From Streptomyces xanthii (GTDB taxonomy: Bacteria > Actinomycetota > Actinomycetes > Streptomycetales > Streptomycetaceae), in assembly GCF_014621695.1 (NCBI RefSeq), contig NZ_CP061281.1:5208001-5272000 (forward strand): a DNA stretch of 64,000 bases, in the 5' to 3' direction. The translations under genes and the position numbers were made by a program. Under the pieces are notes generated by a model. That model was not told the DNA's origin. It searched no databases and was given only the letters and a program-made list of their open reading frames with translations. The stretch's first letter is position 1. Each line of letters begins with the position of its first letter. Below, piece by piece: positions 55,448 to 64,000 of the stretch.

Positions 55448-57532
55448 TCAGCCGGCGACCGTGTTCTCCGGCGCGTCCTCGTCGACCAGGGTCACCTGCT
55501 CTACGGGGGAGTCATCGCGTTGTATCGGAATCTCCGCGGCCTCCCGGGCCTCGGCCCGCACCCGGCGCTCGTCGGCGCGGCCGCACAGGGCGCGCACCGC
55601 GCCGTTGAACCGGTCGATCGACGGCGGGTCCGACGGGCCGAGCAGGTGCTCCTTCAGCTCCAGGCGGGCCTCGGCGTACACGTCCTCGGTCTCGCCGCGG
55701 ACGGTCGCGAGCAGCCGGGGCACCTCGACCGCCTCGGGCGTGAGGATCGTCGCCGCGCTCACGGTCGGGAAGCCGAGCCGGAACTCGGCCTCCGACAGGC
55801 CGGAGGTGTTGGCGACGGCGTACGGCTTCTCGCTGCTCAGCCAGTCGGAGACCACCGAGGAGACGTCGGAGATGAGCACGTCGGCCTGGTTGAAGCAGGT
55901 GAAGATGGCCGGACGGGCCTCGGTGACGATCAGGTGCTCCCACTCGGGGAACGAGGCCCAGTACGCCTCCTCCCACGCGGTCGTCGCCGCGCGCACGGCG
56001 GCGCTGCGGCCCGGGTCGGGCTCGCCCTGGAGCATCATCCGCTCCATCTCGTCCGCGCTGGAGCGGAACGAGGTGGAGGTCAGCCGGTGCAGTTCGGCGG
56101 CGCGCTCGGTGAGCTCGGCGGCGGCGCGGGCGTCGGGCCGGGTGCCGGAGCGGCGCGCGTTCGCCTCCTGGATCATCGCCTTGATGCGCTCGTTGGCGGC
56201 GCCCGCGGCGGGGACCTGGGAGCCGGTCATCGGGTGCGGCTTGTAGATCAGCCGGACCCGCTCGTCGGCGAGCAGGTGCCGCACGATGTTCTCACCGGCC
56301 AGGACCACCGAGGTGTTGCCCGGGTTGCCGTCCCAGCCCTCCCAGGTGGGGGCGTACAGCACGGTGGTGAAGGGCTTGTCCTGCGCGGCGCCCGTGCCGA
56401 TCTCGATCGGCGACAGCTGCGGGCGTCCCACCTCCACGACGTCCTTGTCCTCGACGCCCACGTCGGCCTGCTGGTAGCGGTCGCGGGCCGCGGGGCCCGC
56501 CACCCACACCTCGTCGTACGCCTTCGCGTACGGGTTGCAGGAGCTCAGCTTGTCGGACTCGCCGTGGTTGATGAACGCGTGCTTGATCGTCGGGATGCGC
56601 AGGACCTGGGAGGTCTTCGCGGCGTTCGCCGGGTGCAGCATCATCTTCAGCGTCGAGTTCTCCAGGGAGAACATCGTGGCGACCTTGGGGAAGCAGATGA
56701 TCGGCACGTCGGTGGCGTCGATCTTGTTCACCATGAAGCGCTCGCGCAGCACGATCAGCGGCTTGCCGTCGACGTCGGCGAGGGTGGAGAGCCACATGTT
56801 CGCCTGGTACGCGGAGGTCGTGCCGCCCGAGAAGTACATGGCGACGGTCGGCCGGTAGGCGGCCAGCCACTCGTCCAGCCACGCCATGACCCGCTCGTCG
56901 GAGAGCCGGCGCTTCTTCGGGAGCAGCCAGGTCGCCAGGTAGAACGTTCCGCCGAGGAACAGGGCGAGCGCGACGCCGATGCCGATGCCGCCCCACAGCG
57001 CGTTCGTCGTGGCCGCCGTCACGAGCAGGCCCGCGGTGGCGGGGATCGAGAACGTCAGCAGGCGGTGGCTGGAGCGGCGCGACAGGATCCGCGGCGGGGC
57101 CGAGGACAGGCGCAGCGCCGAGGTGTCGATGTTGCGCGTGACGATCGGCAGCTGGCGGCGCCGGCGGACCAGCACGGCGGCGGCCTGGCACGCGAAGTGC
57201 AGCACGTACACCCCGAGCAGCGCGATCAGCAGCGGGGCCTGCTCGCCGAGCGGCTCGATGCCGTCGATGCGCAGCAGGCCGACGAGGATCAGCATGTCGC
57301 GCAGCAGCTGGCGCACGGTGACGTCGAAGCGAACCTTGCCCAGGAGCGAGAGCAGACCCGGCTGCCGGTACTGCAGATACACGTCGAGGGCGAGGCCGGC
57401 CGCGCTCGTGGCCACGAACAGCGGTACGTGGGGCACGAGCGCACTGACGAGCTGGGCCGCATAGAGCGCGAACATCGCGAACAGCGCGGAGAGCTGCAGG
57501 ATGCGGCGGGGGGCAAGTCCGGCGGAGGGCAC
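55448..57532 (-). CDS. Membrane-anchored CDP-glycerol phosphotransferase-like (TagF-like) protein
   Basis: 694 residues from GTG 57532, chosen because AGGAG lies eight bases upstream; a longer frame to 57658 starts with TTG and lacks a ribosome site. About five to six hydrophobic segments occur in residues 5-200 (LSALFAMFALYAAQLVSALV, LLIALLGVYVLHF, and others). A cytosolic glycosyl/glycerophosphotransferase-like domain (about 215-640) follows, with INHGESDK, EVGRPQLSPI, LYAPTWEGWDG, IYKPHPMTG and LISDVSSVVSDWL. The catalytic His-Gly of TagF is kept in the NHGES segment. The tail is acidic and variable. It probably transfers a polyol phosphate to a wall polymer or modifies it; the exact acceptor is unknown. 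Confidence 0.87.
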   Translation of the reverse strand: MPSAGLAPRRILQLSALFAMFALYAAQLVSALVPHVPLFVATSAAGLALDVYLQYRQPGLLSLLGKVRFDVTVRQLLRDMLILVGLLRIDGIEPLGEQAPLLIALLGVYVLHFACQAAAVLVRRRRQLPIVTRNIDTSALRLSSAPPRILSRRSSHRLLTFSIPATAGLLVTAATTNALWGGIGIGVALALFLGGTFYLATWLLPKKRRLSDERVMAWLDEWLAAYRPTVAMYFSGGTTSAYQANMWLSTLADVDGKPLIVLRERFMVNKIDATDVPIICFPKVATMFSLENSTLKMMLHPANAAKTSQVLRIPTIKHAFINHGESDKLSSCNPYAKAYDEVWVAGPAARDRYQQADVGVEDKDVVEVGRPQLSPIEIGTGAAQDKPFTTVLYAPTWEGWDGNPGNTSVVLAGENIVRHLLADERVRLIYKPHPMTGSQVPAAGAANERIKAMIQEANARRSGTRPDARAAAELTERAAELHRLTSTSFRSSADEMERMMLQGEPDPGRSAAVRAATTAWEEAYWASFPEWEHLIVTEARPAIFTCFNQADVLISDVSSVVSDWLSSEKPYAVANTSGLSEAEFRLGFPTVSAATILTPEAVEVPRLLATVRGETEDVYAEARLELKEHLLGPSDPPSIDRFNGAVRALCGRADERRVRAEAREAAEIPIQRDDSPVEQVTLVDEDAPENTVAG

Positions 57533-57814
57533 GGGCTGGGCTCCTGGCAGGAATTCGAGGGTGGGGGAGGCGTGTGGGGTGAGGATCCCGGCGGGTTGGG
57601 GGGCCCGTCGGACGAACGCTGACCACAGACCGTATGACTTTCGGTGCCCCCGTAGCAATCTTCCGTGACACCAATCACCAGTAAAATGGATAAAACGTAC
57701 AGAACGCGGGGGCGGGCATTCTGATCACACAACTGTGCGACTGCTGTGCGTCACGGTGTCCGCTCTGCGAAACCGGAAAGCGTCCGAGGCGCCCGGTCGC
57801 GTAGATTGCGGAGC

Positions 57815-59002
57815 ATGTCAGGGGCAACAACAGGGGCGGCAACAAGCGTGACAACCGGGGCAACGACCGAGGCGGCGGGCACGACACGGCAAGGCGTGGC
57901 GGACGCCCGCCGGATCGTCGTCAAGGTCGGCTCCTCCTCCCTCACCACCGCTGCCGGCGGCCTCGACGCCGACCGCGTCGACGCCCTCGTCGACGTTCTC
58001 GCCCGGCACCGCTCCGGCGGCGAGAAGGAGATCGTCCTCGTCTCCTCCGGCGCCATCGCCGCCGGACTCGCCCCCCTCGGCCTCACCCGCCGCCCCAAGG
58101 ACCTCGCCCGCCAGCAGGCCGCCGCCAGCGTCGGCCAGGGCCTCCTCGTCGCCCGCTACACCGCCTCCTTCGCCCGCTACGGCGTCCGCGTCGGCCAGGT
58201 CCTGCTCACCAGCGACGACATGGCCCGCCGCGCCCACCACCGCAACGCCTCGCGCACCCTCGACCAGCTCCTGGCCATGGGCGCCCTCCCGGTCGTCAAC
58301 GAGAACGACACGGTCGCCACCGACGAGATCCGCTTCGGCGACAACGACCGGCTCGCGGCCCTCGTCGCCCACCTCGTCCACGCCGACCTCCTGGTCCTCC
58401 TCTCCGACGTCGACGGCCTCTACGACGGCGACCCCAGCAAGCCCGGCACCTCCCGCATCGCCGAGGTCCGCGGCCCCGCCGACATAGCGCACGTCAAGAT
58501 CGGCTCCGCCGGGAAGGCCGGCGTCGGCACCGGCGGCATGGTCACCAAGGTCGAGGCCGCCTCCATCGCCGCCGCCGCCGGCATCCCCGTCGTGCTGACC
58601 TCGTCATCGCACGCCGCCGACGCCCTCGCCGCCCGCGACACCGGCACCTACTTCCACCGCACCGGCCGCCGCAGCGCCGACCGGCTCCTCTGGCTCCAGC
58701 ACGCCTCCACCCCGCAGGGCGCCCTCACCCTCGACGCGGGCGCCGTGCGGGCCGTCGTCGAGCGGCGCACCTCGCTGCTGCCCGCGGGCATCGCGGCCGT
58801 CGAGGGCGAGTTCAGCGCCGGTGACCCCGTCGAGCTGCGCGACGAGACCGGCCGGGCCGTCGCCCGCGGCCTCGTCAACTTCGACGCCAAGGAGATCCCC
58901 CAGCTGATCGGCCGCTCCACCCGCGAGCTCGCCCGCGACCTCGGCCCCGCCTACGAGCGCGAGGTCGTGCACCGCGACGACCTGGTCCTGCTGCGCCCCT
59001 GA
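57815..59002 (+). CDS. proB: Glutamate 5-kinase
   Basis: The first enzyme of proline synthesis from glutamate, making gamma-glutamyl phosphate. 395 residues from ATG 57815. The first 30 residues are a Thr/Ala-rich extension; GTG 57848 or 57896 would remove most of it, and no start has a good ribosome site. The amino acid kinase domain begins RRIVVKVGSSSLT, then VLVSSGAIAAGLAPLGL, LPVVNENDTVATDEIRFGDNDRLAALVA and SDVDGLYDGDP. A C-terminal PUA domain (about 300-380) is present, as in most bacterial ProB. proA lies 800 bp downstream with a small gene between. Confidence 0.95.
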   Translation: MSGATTGAATSVTTGATTEAAGTTRQGVADARRIVVKVGSSSLTTAAGGLDADRVDALVDVLARHRSGGEKEIVLVSSGAIAAGLAPLGLTRRPKDLARQQAAASVGQGLLVARYTASFARYGVRVGQVLLTSDDMARRAHHRNASRTLDQLLAMGALPVVNENDTVATDEIRFGDNDRLAALVAHLVHADLLVLLSDVDGLYDGDPSKPGTSRIAEVRGPADIAHVKIGSAGKAGVGTGGMVTKVEAASIAAAAGIPVVLTSSSHAADALAARDTGTYFHRTGRRSADRLLWLQHASTPQGALTLDAGAVRAVVERRTSLLPAGIAAVEGEFSAGDPVELRDETGRAVARGLVNFDAKEIPQLIGRSTRELARDLGPAYEREVVHRDDLVLLRP

Positions 59003-59049
59003 CCGCCAGGAGACCGTCCGGACGGTCCGGCCGAACCGCACGGACCGGG

Positions 59050-59093
59050 CCCGGCCGAACCTTCGAAACAGCCCGGCCGGACCTTCGAAACAA
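59050..59093. repeat. 22-bp tandem repeat between proB and the next gene
   Basis: Two units, 59050-59071 and 59072-59093, read CCCGGCCG(A/G)ACCTTCGAAACA plus one base; a third partial unit CCCGGCGAGACGG follows. They are upstream of the ribosome site for the gene at 59235. Confidence 0.85.
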
Positions 59094-59234
59094 CCCGGCG
59101 AGACGGCCGAAAGCCTGCCTCCCGTGGGGGACCTTCCCCAAAACCGCCCCACGAGGCTCTGTCGCCTGCTCAACTCTTTGCAGGGAAGTACCAACGCAGC
59201 CAGTCCGCACGACCATTGCGCAAAGGAGGCCGTC

Positions 59235-59714
59235 GTGAGACGAGCGCGCCCGGGGGCGACGTCCCGAGGGTCGGCGGAGCGGACGCTGACGAGCGTGGCC
59301 GCGGGGGAGACCTTCCCCACCCAGAGCCCGACCCCGGACACTCCCCCCGACGCCGACGGGACCACCGACGAAGGCCCCCGCCTGTGGCACGTCACCCTCA
59401 GTGTCTCCGGCACCGAGGCCCCGATCGCCGAGGTCCGCCGCGCCCTGGAGCAGCTCGCCCACGACCACCCCTTCCTGCTGACCAGCCGCTACGCCGCCGA
59501 CCACGCCGAGATCCGCTACTGGGAAGAGGCCCGCGACCTGCACGACGCGGCCGCCGTCGCCCTGCGCCTGTGGGGCGAGCACCGCAGGACCTCGCGGCTG
59601 CCCCCGTGGGAGATCGTCGGCCTGGAGGTCATCGACCGCCGCACCTACCACCAGCGCATCGCCGCCGGCTACGGCCCGCTCCCCGCGACCCCGGTCGGCA
59701 TCCACCCCTTCTGA
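59235..59714 (+). CDS. Conserved hypothetical protein between proB and proA
   Basis: 159 residues from GTG 59235, which has a full AAAGGAGG site six bases upstream; the frame is open further upstream without such a site. Residues 1-50 are a Thr/Ser/Pro-rich, probably disordered tail. Residues 55-155 form a small alpha/beta domain (LWHVTLSVSGTEAPIAEVRRALEQLAHDHPF, then RYWEEARDLHDAAAVALRLW). No catalytic motif was seen. The position between proB and proA is commonly conserved in Streptomyces, suggesting a link to proline synthesis or only shared transcription. Confidence 0.82.
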   Translation: MRRARPGATSRGSAERTLTSVAAGETFPTQSPTPDTPPDADGTTDEGPRLWHVTLSVSGTEAPIAEVRRALEQLAHDHPFLLTSRYAADHAEIRYWEEARDLHDAAAVALRLWGEHRRTSRLPPWEIVGLEVIDRRTYHQRIAAGYGPLPATPVGIHPF

Positions 59715-59801
59715 CGTGCCGGTACCACACCCGTTTTCGGCCATGTCTCACCCCCCGGAACAGCGGCTGGACACCCCGCCGTGCCCAGTACCCTGCGGGG
59801 T

Positions 59802-61082
59802 ATGACGCTCAACCCGTACGACTCGATGACCCCGGTCACGCAGGCCGCCTACCGCGCCCGCGCCGCCGCCCACGACATCGCCTCCCTGCCGCGCGCGGAG
59901 AAGGACGACGCCCTCGGCGCCATCGCCGACGCCCTCGAAGTCCGTACGGCCGAGATCATCGAGGCCAATGCCAAGGACATCGCCAGGGCCCGCGAGGCCG
60001 GCACCAGCGAGTCGATCATCGACCGGCTCACCCTCACCGCCGAGCGCATCCGCGCCATCGCCTCCGACGTCCGCGACGTCATCGCCCTGCCCGACCCCGT
60101 CGGCCAGGTCGTCCGCGGCAACACGCTGCCCAACGGCATCGACCTGCGCCAGGTCCGCGTCCCCCTCGGCGTCGTCGGCATCATCTACGAGGCCCGGCCC
60201 AACGTCACCGTCGACGCCGCCGCCCTCTGCCTCAAGTCGGGCAACGCGGTGCTGCTGCGCGGCAGCTCCTCCGCCTACGAGTCCAACACCGCGCTCGTCC
60301 GCGTCCTGCGCGACGCCGTCGGCGGCTCCGGACTGCCCGCCGACGCCGTCCAGCTCGTGCCCGGCGAGTCCCGCGACTCCGTCACCGAGCTCATGCGCGC
60401 CCGCGGCCTCGTCGACGTCCTCATCCCGCGCGGCGGCGCCTCGCTCATCAAGAACGTCGTCGAGAACTCCACGGTCCCCGTCATCGAGACCGGCACCGGC
60501 AACTGCCACGTCTACGTCGACGCCACCGCCGACCTCGACATGGCCGTCGACATCCTGATCAACTCCAAGGCCCAGCGCCCCTCGGTGTGCAACGCGGCGG
60601 AGACCCTCCTCGTCCACCGCGACATCGCCGACGCGTTCGTGCCCCGCGCCCTCGACGCCCTCGCCGACGCCGGAGTGACCGTCCACGCCGACCCGCGGAT
60701 CCTCTCCTACGCCGAGGGCTCCAAGGCCACCGTCGTCGAGGCCACCCCCGAGGACTGGGACACCGAGTACCTCTCCTACGACATCGCCGCCGCCGTCGTC
60801 GACGACCTCGACAAGGCCGTCGAGCACATCCGCCTGTGGTCCTCCGGCCACACCGAGGCCATCGTCACCACCTCGCAGCAGGCCGCCCGCCGCTTCACCC
60901 AGCTCGTCGACTCCACCACCGTCGCCGTGAACGCCTCGACGCGCTTCACCGACGGCGGCCAGTTCGGCTTCGGCGCCGAGATCGGCATCTCCACCCAGAA
61001 GCTGCACGCCCGCGGCCCCATGGGCCTGCCCGAGCTGACCAGCACGAAGTACATCGTCACCGGCGACGGCCACATCCGCTGA
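59802..61082 (+). CDS. proA: Gamma-glutamyl phosphate reductase
   Basis: The second step of proline synthesis, NADPH-dependent reduction to glutamate semialdehyde. 426 residues, aldehyde dehydrogenase superfamily. [35 protein letters not shown] is the cofactor region. [15 protein letters not shown] and [15 protein letters not shown] contain conserved cysteines, the second being the expected catalytic one. The start is ATG 59802; ATG 59826 is an alternative that removes only eight residues. A small hairpin (GGGAATTC, 61109-61128) follows the stop. Confidence 0.97.
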   Translation: MTLNPYDSMTPVTQAAYRARAAAHDIASLPRAEKDDALGAIADALEVRTAEIIEANAKDIARAREAGTSESIIDRLTLTAERIRAIASDVRDVIALPDPVGQVVRGNTLPNGIDLRQVRVPLGVVGIIYEARPNVTVDAAALCLKSGNAVLLRGSSSAYESNTALVRVLRDAVGGSGLPADAVQLVPGESRDSVTELMRARGLVDVLIPRGGASLIKNVVENSTVPVIETGTGNCHVYVDATADLDMAVDILINSKAQRPSVCNAAETLLVHRDIADAFVPRALDALADAGVTVHADPRILSYAEGSKATVVEATPEDWDTEYLSYDIAAAVVDDLDKAVEHIRLWSSGHTEAIVTTSQQAARRFTQLVDSTTVAVNASTRFTDGGQFGFGAEIGISTQKLHARGPMGLPELTSTKYIVTGDGHIR

Positions 61083-61171
61083 CCTGTGCGGACCCGGGGC
61101 AGGCGGCGGGGAATTCCGGTGAATTCCCTTACCGTCTGCCCAAATTGACCCTTCCGGTCTACTCTGGTCGG

Positions 61172-61759
61172 GTGCCGGAGGACGTGGGGGGCACGCCGTT
61201 CCCGGACGGCAGGGAGCCCGACGACGACCACGACCGCGGGGGCTGGGACGAAGAGTTCGCCTCCGTGGTCTTCGACGAGGACTTCGTGAAGGCCGCCGAG
61301 GTCCACGAGCCCACCGCGGTCGAGCGCCTGCTCGCCGCGGCCCAGGCCCGCGCCGAGGCCCAGGAGGCCGAGGCCCGCCGCGCCCGCACCCGCCGCGCCC
61401 TCGACGACGACTTCCCCGACGACGGCTACGGCTACGACGACACCGGAGAGTTCGGCCCCCTCCACGACGACGCCGACGACCTCTACGAGGAAGAGCTCGA
61501 CCGCGACCGCCGCAGCGGACTCCTCCCCGGCGGCATGATCCGCTGGCGCCGCCCCGTCGCCTGGGCCCTCGCCCTCCTCATGGGCGTCGGCATGGTCGCC
61601 CTCGCCTTCACCGCCGTCTACCGCGGCGCCTCCGCGGGCCGCTCCGACCGTGTGCCGCCGCCCGCCACGACCGAGCTGGAGAAGAACCTCCCGGCCCGCC
61701 CCTCCGCCCCCGCCGAGCAGCCCCGGCCCGCCGTCTCCGCCGTCCCGCGCACCCCCTGA
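61172..61759 (+). CDS. Single-pass membrane protein with N-terminal SVVFDE motif, unknown function
   Basis: 195 residues from GTG 61172. The acidic N-terminus contains EFASVVFDEDFVKAAEVHE (about 27-45) followed by an Ala/Glu/Arg-rich helix and a very acidic Asp/Tyr-rich stretch (DDDFPDDGYGYDDTGE). The membrane segment is at about 130-150 (AWALALLMGVGMVALAFTAVY), then a short Pro-rich outer tail. The SVVFDExFV block is shared with the next gene. No family function was recognised. It starts about 90 bp after proA. Confidence 0.8.
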   Translation: MPEDVGGTPFPDGREPDDDHDRGGWDEEFASVVFDEDFVKAAEVHEPTAVERLLAAAQARAEAQEAEARRARTRRALDDDFPDDGYGYDDTGEFGPLHDDADDLYEEELDRDRRSGLLPGGMIRWRRPVAWALALLMGVGMVALAFTAVYRGASAGRSDRVPPPATTELEKNLPARPSAPAEQPRPAVSAVPRTP

Positions 61760-61871
61760 ACCCGCCCCTGACCAGCGGGTGCGCCACCGCGCAAACTTGA
61801 CATGTACCAGGGCCCCGCAGCGAAGCCGCCCATGACGTTTACCGGAGCGCGCCGCGACCTACCCTGAAGGT

Positions 61872-62975
61872 ATGGGCGGGCCAGGAGACCCACCGGACGG
61901 AACGCCGGACGGCGCCCCGGGCGGTGGCGGAGCGAGCGAGGACGAATACCGATCCGTCGTGTTCGACGAATCGTTCGTCCGGGCTGCCCGCCTGCAGGAA
62001 TTCTCCGCCGACGAGCGCATCGACGACCACACCCCCGCCGTCCGCCGCACCCCCACCCTGCGCCGCGGCCTCACCCGCCAGGCCGTCCTCCTCGTCGTCC
62101 TGGTCCTGCTCGCCTTCGGCACCGCCCTCTACATGGGCGTCCGCAGCCCCTACCGCAGCGCGCCCCTCGGCGCACGCCACGTCGACCCGCTGCGCATGAC
62201 CGTCATACCCCTCGCACCCACCGGCCCCGTCCCCGGAGCCGACGGCGCCGGCGAACTCTTCGCGCACAGCCCCGCCGCCTCGTTCGCCACAGCCGCCGAC
62301 GGCATCGACGAACCCCGCGACGCCCACGGCACCGCCCACTTCTCCGACGGCCAGGTCCGCACCGCCCTGGACCTCGCCAAGCAGTACCTCGTCGCGTCCA
62401 TGCTCGACCCCGACGTCCTCACCGGCGGCGCCGTCCGGCCCGTCCGCGCTCTCGTCGACCCCCAGCAGCTGCCCCAGTTCGACCGCAGCCTCGCCCACCC
62501 CGCCGCCGACGGACGCTACGCCGCCACCGGCTGGCTGCTCCGCTTCGACCCCGGCCAGGTCCGCCTCGCCGGCTCCGGCATCCGCGTCCACGGCACCCTC
62601 GACGTCGACGAGACCGACGCCAACAGCCTCGACGTCCTCTCCGACCACACCTTCGTCTACGCCCTGCGCCCCGCCCACGGCGACCGCGACGCCCGCGTCT
62701 CCCTGTTCACCGTGCGCCGCGCCGTGCACTTCCGCTTCGACCGCGACGACCTGCGCGGCCGCACCGCCGAACTGCTCGCCTCCACCGTCCAGGCCGGGCC
62801 GCTCGCCTGCGCCACGGACTCCTCCGCCCGGCTGCACCCCCTGCTCGCCGGGCAGCGCGCCGGACACTCCGGGGAGCAGGACCGCCCGGCCGGCACCGAC
62901 CCGTACGCGACGGGCGGCCCGGCCGCGCTGTGCGGGGCGCTCGCACCGAGCGCCCAGCCCTCCCTCAAGCCCTGA
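61872..62975 (+). CDS. Single-pass membrane protein with N-terminal SVVFDE motif and large outer domain
   Basis: 367 residues, ATG 61872. The Gly/Pro/Asp-rich N-terminus leads to EYRSVVFDESFVRAARLQE (about 25-43). A membrane segment follows at about 70-90 (AVLLVVLVLLAFGTALYMGV), then an extracytoplasmic domain of about 270 residues with two cysteines (LACATD and ALCGAL). It shares the N-terminal motif and layout with the preceding protein, 112 bp upstream, so the two probably interact with the same cytosolic partner. Conserved in Streptomyces as far as I recall; function unknown. Confidence 0.85.
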   Translation: MGGPGDPPDGTPDGAPGGGGASEDEYRSVVFDESFVRAARLQEFSADERIDDHTPAVRRTPTLRRGLTRQAVLLVVLVLLAFGTALYMGVRSPYRSAPLGARHVDPLRMTVIPLAPTGPVPGADGAGELFAHSPAASFATAADGIDEPRDAHGTAHFSDGQVRTALDLAKQYLVASMLDPDVLTGGAVRPVRALVDPQQLPQFDRSLAHPAADGRYAATGWLLRFDPGQVRLAGSGIRVHGTLDVDETDANSLDVLSDHTFVYALRPAHGDRDARVSLFTVRRAVHFRFDRDDLRGRTAELLASTVQAGPLACATDSSARLHPLLAGQRAGHSGEQDRPAGTDPYATGGPAALCGALAPSAQPSLKP

Positions 62976-63005
62976 ACCCGCTCCGCGGGCCCGGAGGCCT
63001 GCGGA

Positions 63006-64000
63006 TCACACGTCCTCGTCGGTGCCGTGATTCCCGCTGTTGCCCCCGCCGTTCCCGTTCCCGGAGCCGTTCGCACCGAAGTTCCCGAAGCCGCGCCGCA
63101 CCCGGCCGCCCAGGTCACCGGCACCGCCCGCGAGGTCGCTGACCAGCTTCATCAGCGGGTCCTTCGAGTTCTTCACGTGATCCGTGTAGTGCGCGGCCGA
63201 CTCACGGAACGAGTCCGACACCTTCGTGTCCTTGTCCTCGTCGCGGCGCGGGTAGTGCCCGTCCATCAGCCGCTGGTAGTCCCGCGTCTCGGACCACTTC
63301 TTCAGCTCGGCCGCCCGCACCGTCGTGAACGGGTGCGAGCGCGGCATCACGTTCAGGATCTTCAGGACCGAGTCCCGCAGATCGCCCCCGGCCTCGTACT
63401 CCTCGGCCTGCTTCAGGAACGCGTCCACGTTCATCTCGTGCAGGTGGTTGCCGCCCGCGATCTTCATCAGGCCGCGCATCGACGCCTGCAGGTCCTGGCC
63501 GACCAGGAGCCCCGCGCGGTCCGCCGACAGCTCGGACTTGCGGAACCACTCGCGCAGCGCCGTCACGATCGCCATGATCGCGAGATTGCCCAGCGGGATC
63601 CACGCCACCCGCAGCGCCAGGCTCGTCAGGAACAGCAGGATCGTCCGGTAGACCGCGTGCCCGGACAGCGCGTGCCCGACCTCGTGGCCCACCACGGCCC
63701 GCATCTCCTCCTCGTCCAGGAGCTCGACGAGACCCGTCGTGACCACGATGATCGGCTCGTCCAGGCCGATGCACATCGCGTTCGGCTGCGGGTCCTGGTT
63801 CACGTACATCGGCGGGACCTTCTCCAGGTCCAGGATGTAACAGGCGTCCCGCAGCATCGAGTTCAGATGCGCGAACTGCTCGTCGGACACCCGCACCGAG
63901 TCCGACAGGAACAGCAGGCGCAGACTCCGCTCGGGCAGCAGCCCGCTCAGCGCCTTGAAGACCGTGTCGAAACCGCTCAGCTTGCGCAGGGCGACCAGCG
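63006..64000 (-). CDS. M48 family zinc metalloprotease (HtpX-like), 5' end outside window
   Basis: A membrane-associated zinc protease, at least 331 residues; the start is beyond the right edge. GHEVGHALSGHA holds the zinc-binding HExxH motif, followed by two hydrophobic segments (TILLFLTSLALRVAWIPLGNLAIMAIV) and the third zinc ligand in SELSADRAGLL. HPFTTVRAAEL near the C-terminal third is typical of the family. The end is Gly/Asn-rich and low-complexity (GNFGANGSGNGNGGGNSG). Homologues degrade damaged membrane proteins. It converges on the SVVFDE membrane protein gene with a 30-bp gap. Confidence 0.93.
   Translation of the reverse strand, partial: LVALRKLSGFDTVFKALSGLLPERSLRLLFLSDSVRVSDEQFAHLNSMLRDACYILDLEKVPPMYVNQDPQPNAMCIGLDEPIIVVTTGLVELLDEEEMRAVVGHEVGHALSGHAVYRTILLFLTSLALRVAWIPLGNLAIMAIVTALREWFRKSELSADRAGLLVGQDLQASMRGLMKIAGGNHLHEMNVDAFLKQAEEYEAGGDLRDSVLKILNVMPRSHPFTTVRAAELKKWSETRDYQRLMDGHYPRRDEDKDTKVSDSFRESAAHYTDHVKNSKDPLMKLVSDLAGGAGDLGGRVRRGFGNFGANGSGNGNGGGNSGNHGTDEDV

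Overview
The window is a 64 kb piece of a Streptomyces-type chromosome. It is very GC-rich with strongly GC-biased third codon positions, many GTG starts, and a gene order typical of that genus: tig-clpP1-clpP2-clpX, valS-folC-ndk, mreBCD-pbp2-rodA, rne-rplU-rpmA-obg, proB-proA. Both ends cut genes. A berberine-bridge-type FAD oxidoreductase runs off the left edge and an M48 metalloprotease runs off the right edge.

Layout. 1-9.7 kb: FAD oxidoreductase, amino acid permease, RpiB, Nei-type DNA glycosylase, membrane-anchored PP2C/SpoIIE phosphatase, CPA2 antiporter, small HD hydrolase, acyltransferase, and a small membrane protein. 9.7-15 kb: divergent tRNA-Gly(TCC) and tRNA-Pro(TGG), trigger factor, then ClpP1, ClpP2 and ClpX, a protein folding and degradation block with a probable ClgR operator before clpP1. 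15-24 kb: a Pro/Gln-rich membrane protein, ValS, a small minus-strand operon (membrane protein, receiver-degenerate winged-helix regulator, glycosyltransferase, LAATG-type mini protein), FolC and a DUF4233 protein. 24-31 kb: Ndk, then the cell-shape cluster MreB, MreC, MreD, PBP2 and RodA/FtsW. 31.0-33.2 kb holds no gene. It is an island of degenerate direct and inverted repeats. 33-42 kb: CYTH/CHAD protein, then a radical SAM protein and its DUF2344 partner. That pair is separated by an Mrr-like nuclease fused to a TerD domain, a separate TerD protein, and a membrane protein built of seven hydrophobic repeats. 42-48 kb: RNase E/G with very long low-complexity tails, L21, L27, Obg. 48-57.6 kb: cell-wall polymer genes (two GT2-TagF fusions, GalE, and a membrane-anchored TagF-like protein). 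57.8-64 kb: proB, a conserved hypothetical, proA, two membrane proteins sharing an N-terminal motif, and the M48 protease.

Most genes are housekeeping. The less ordinary material is: the nuclease-TerD locus at 36.8-40.9 kb; the 2.1 kb repeat island; a dispersed intergenic palindrome family carrying GCGCAGTTCCCCGCGCCCC, with two near-complete copies and several arms; two genes whose best ribosome-binding site points to a non-standard start codon (ATC, CTG); and a response regulator lacking the phosphoacceptor aspartate. Family assignments come from reading motifs and gene order by eye. No database search was run.
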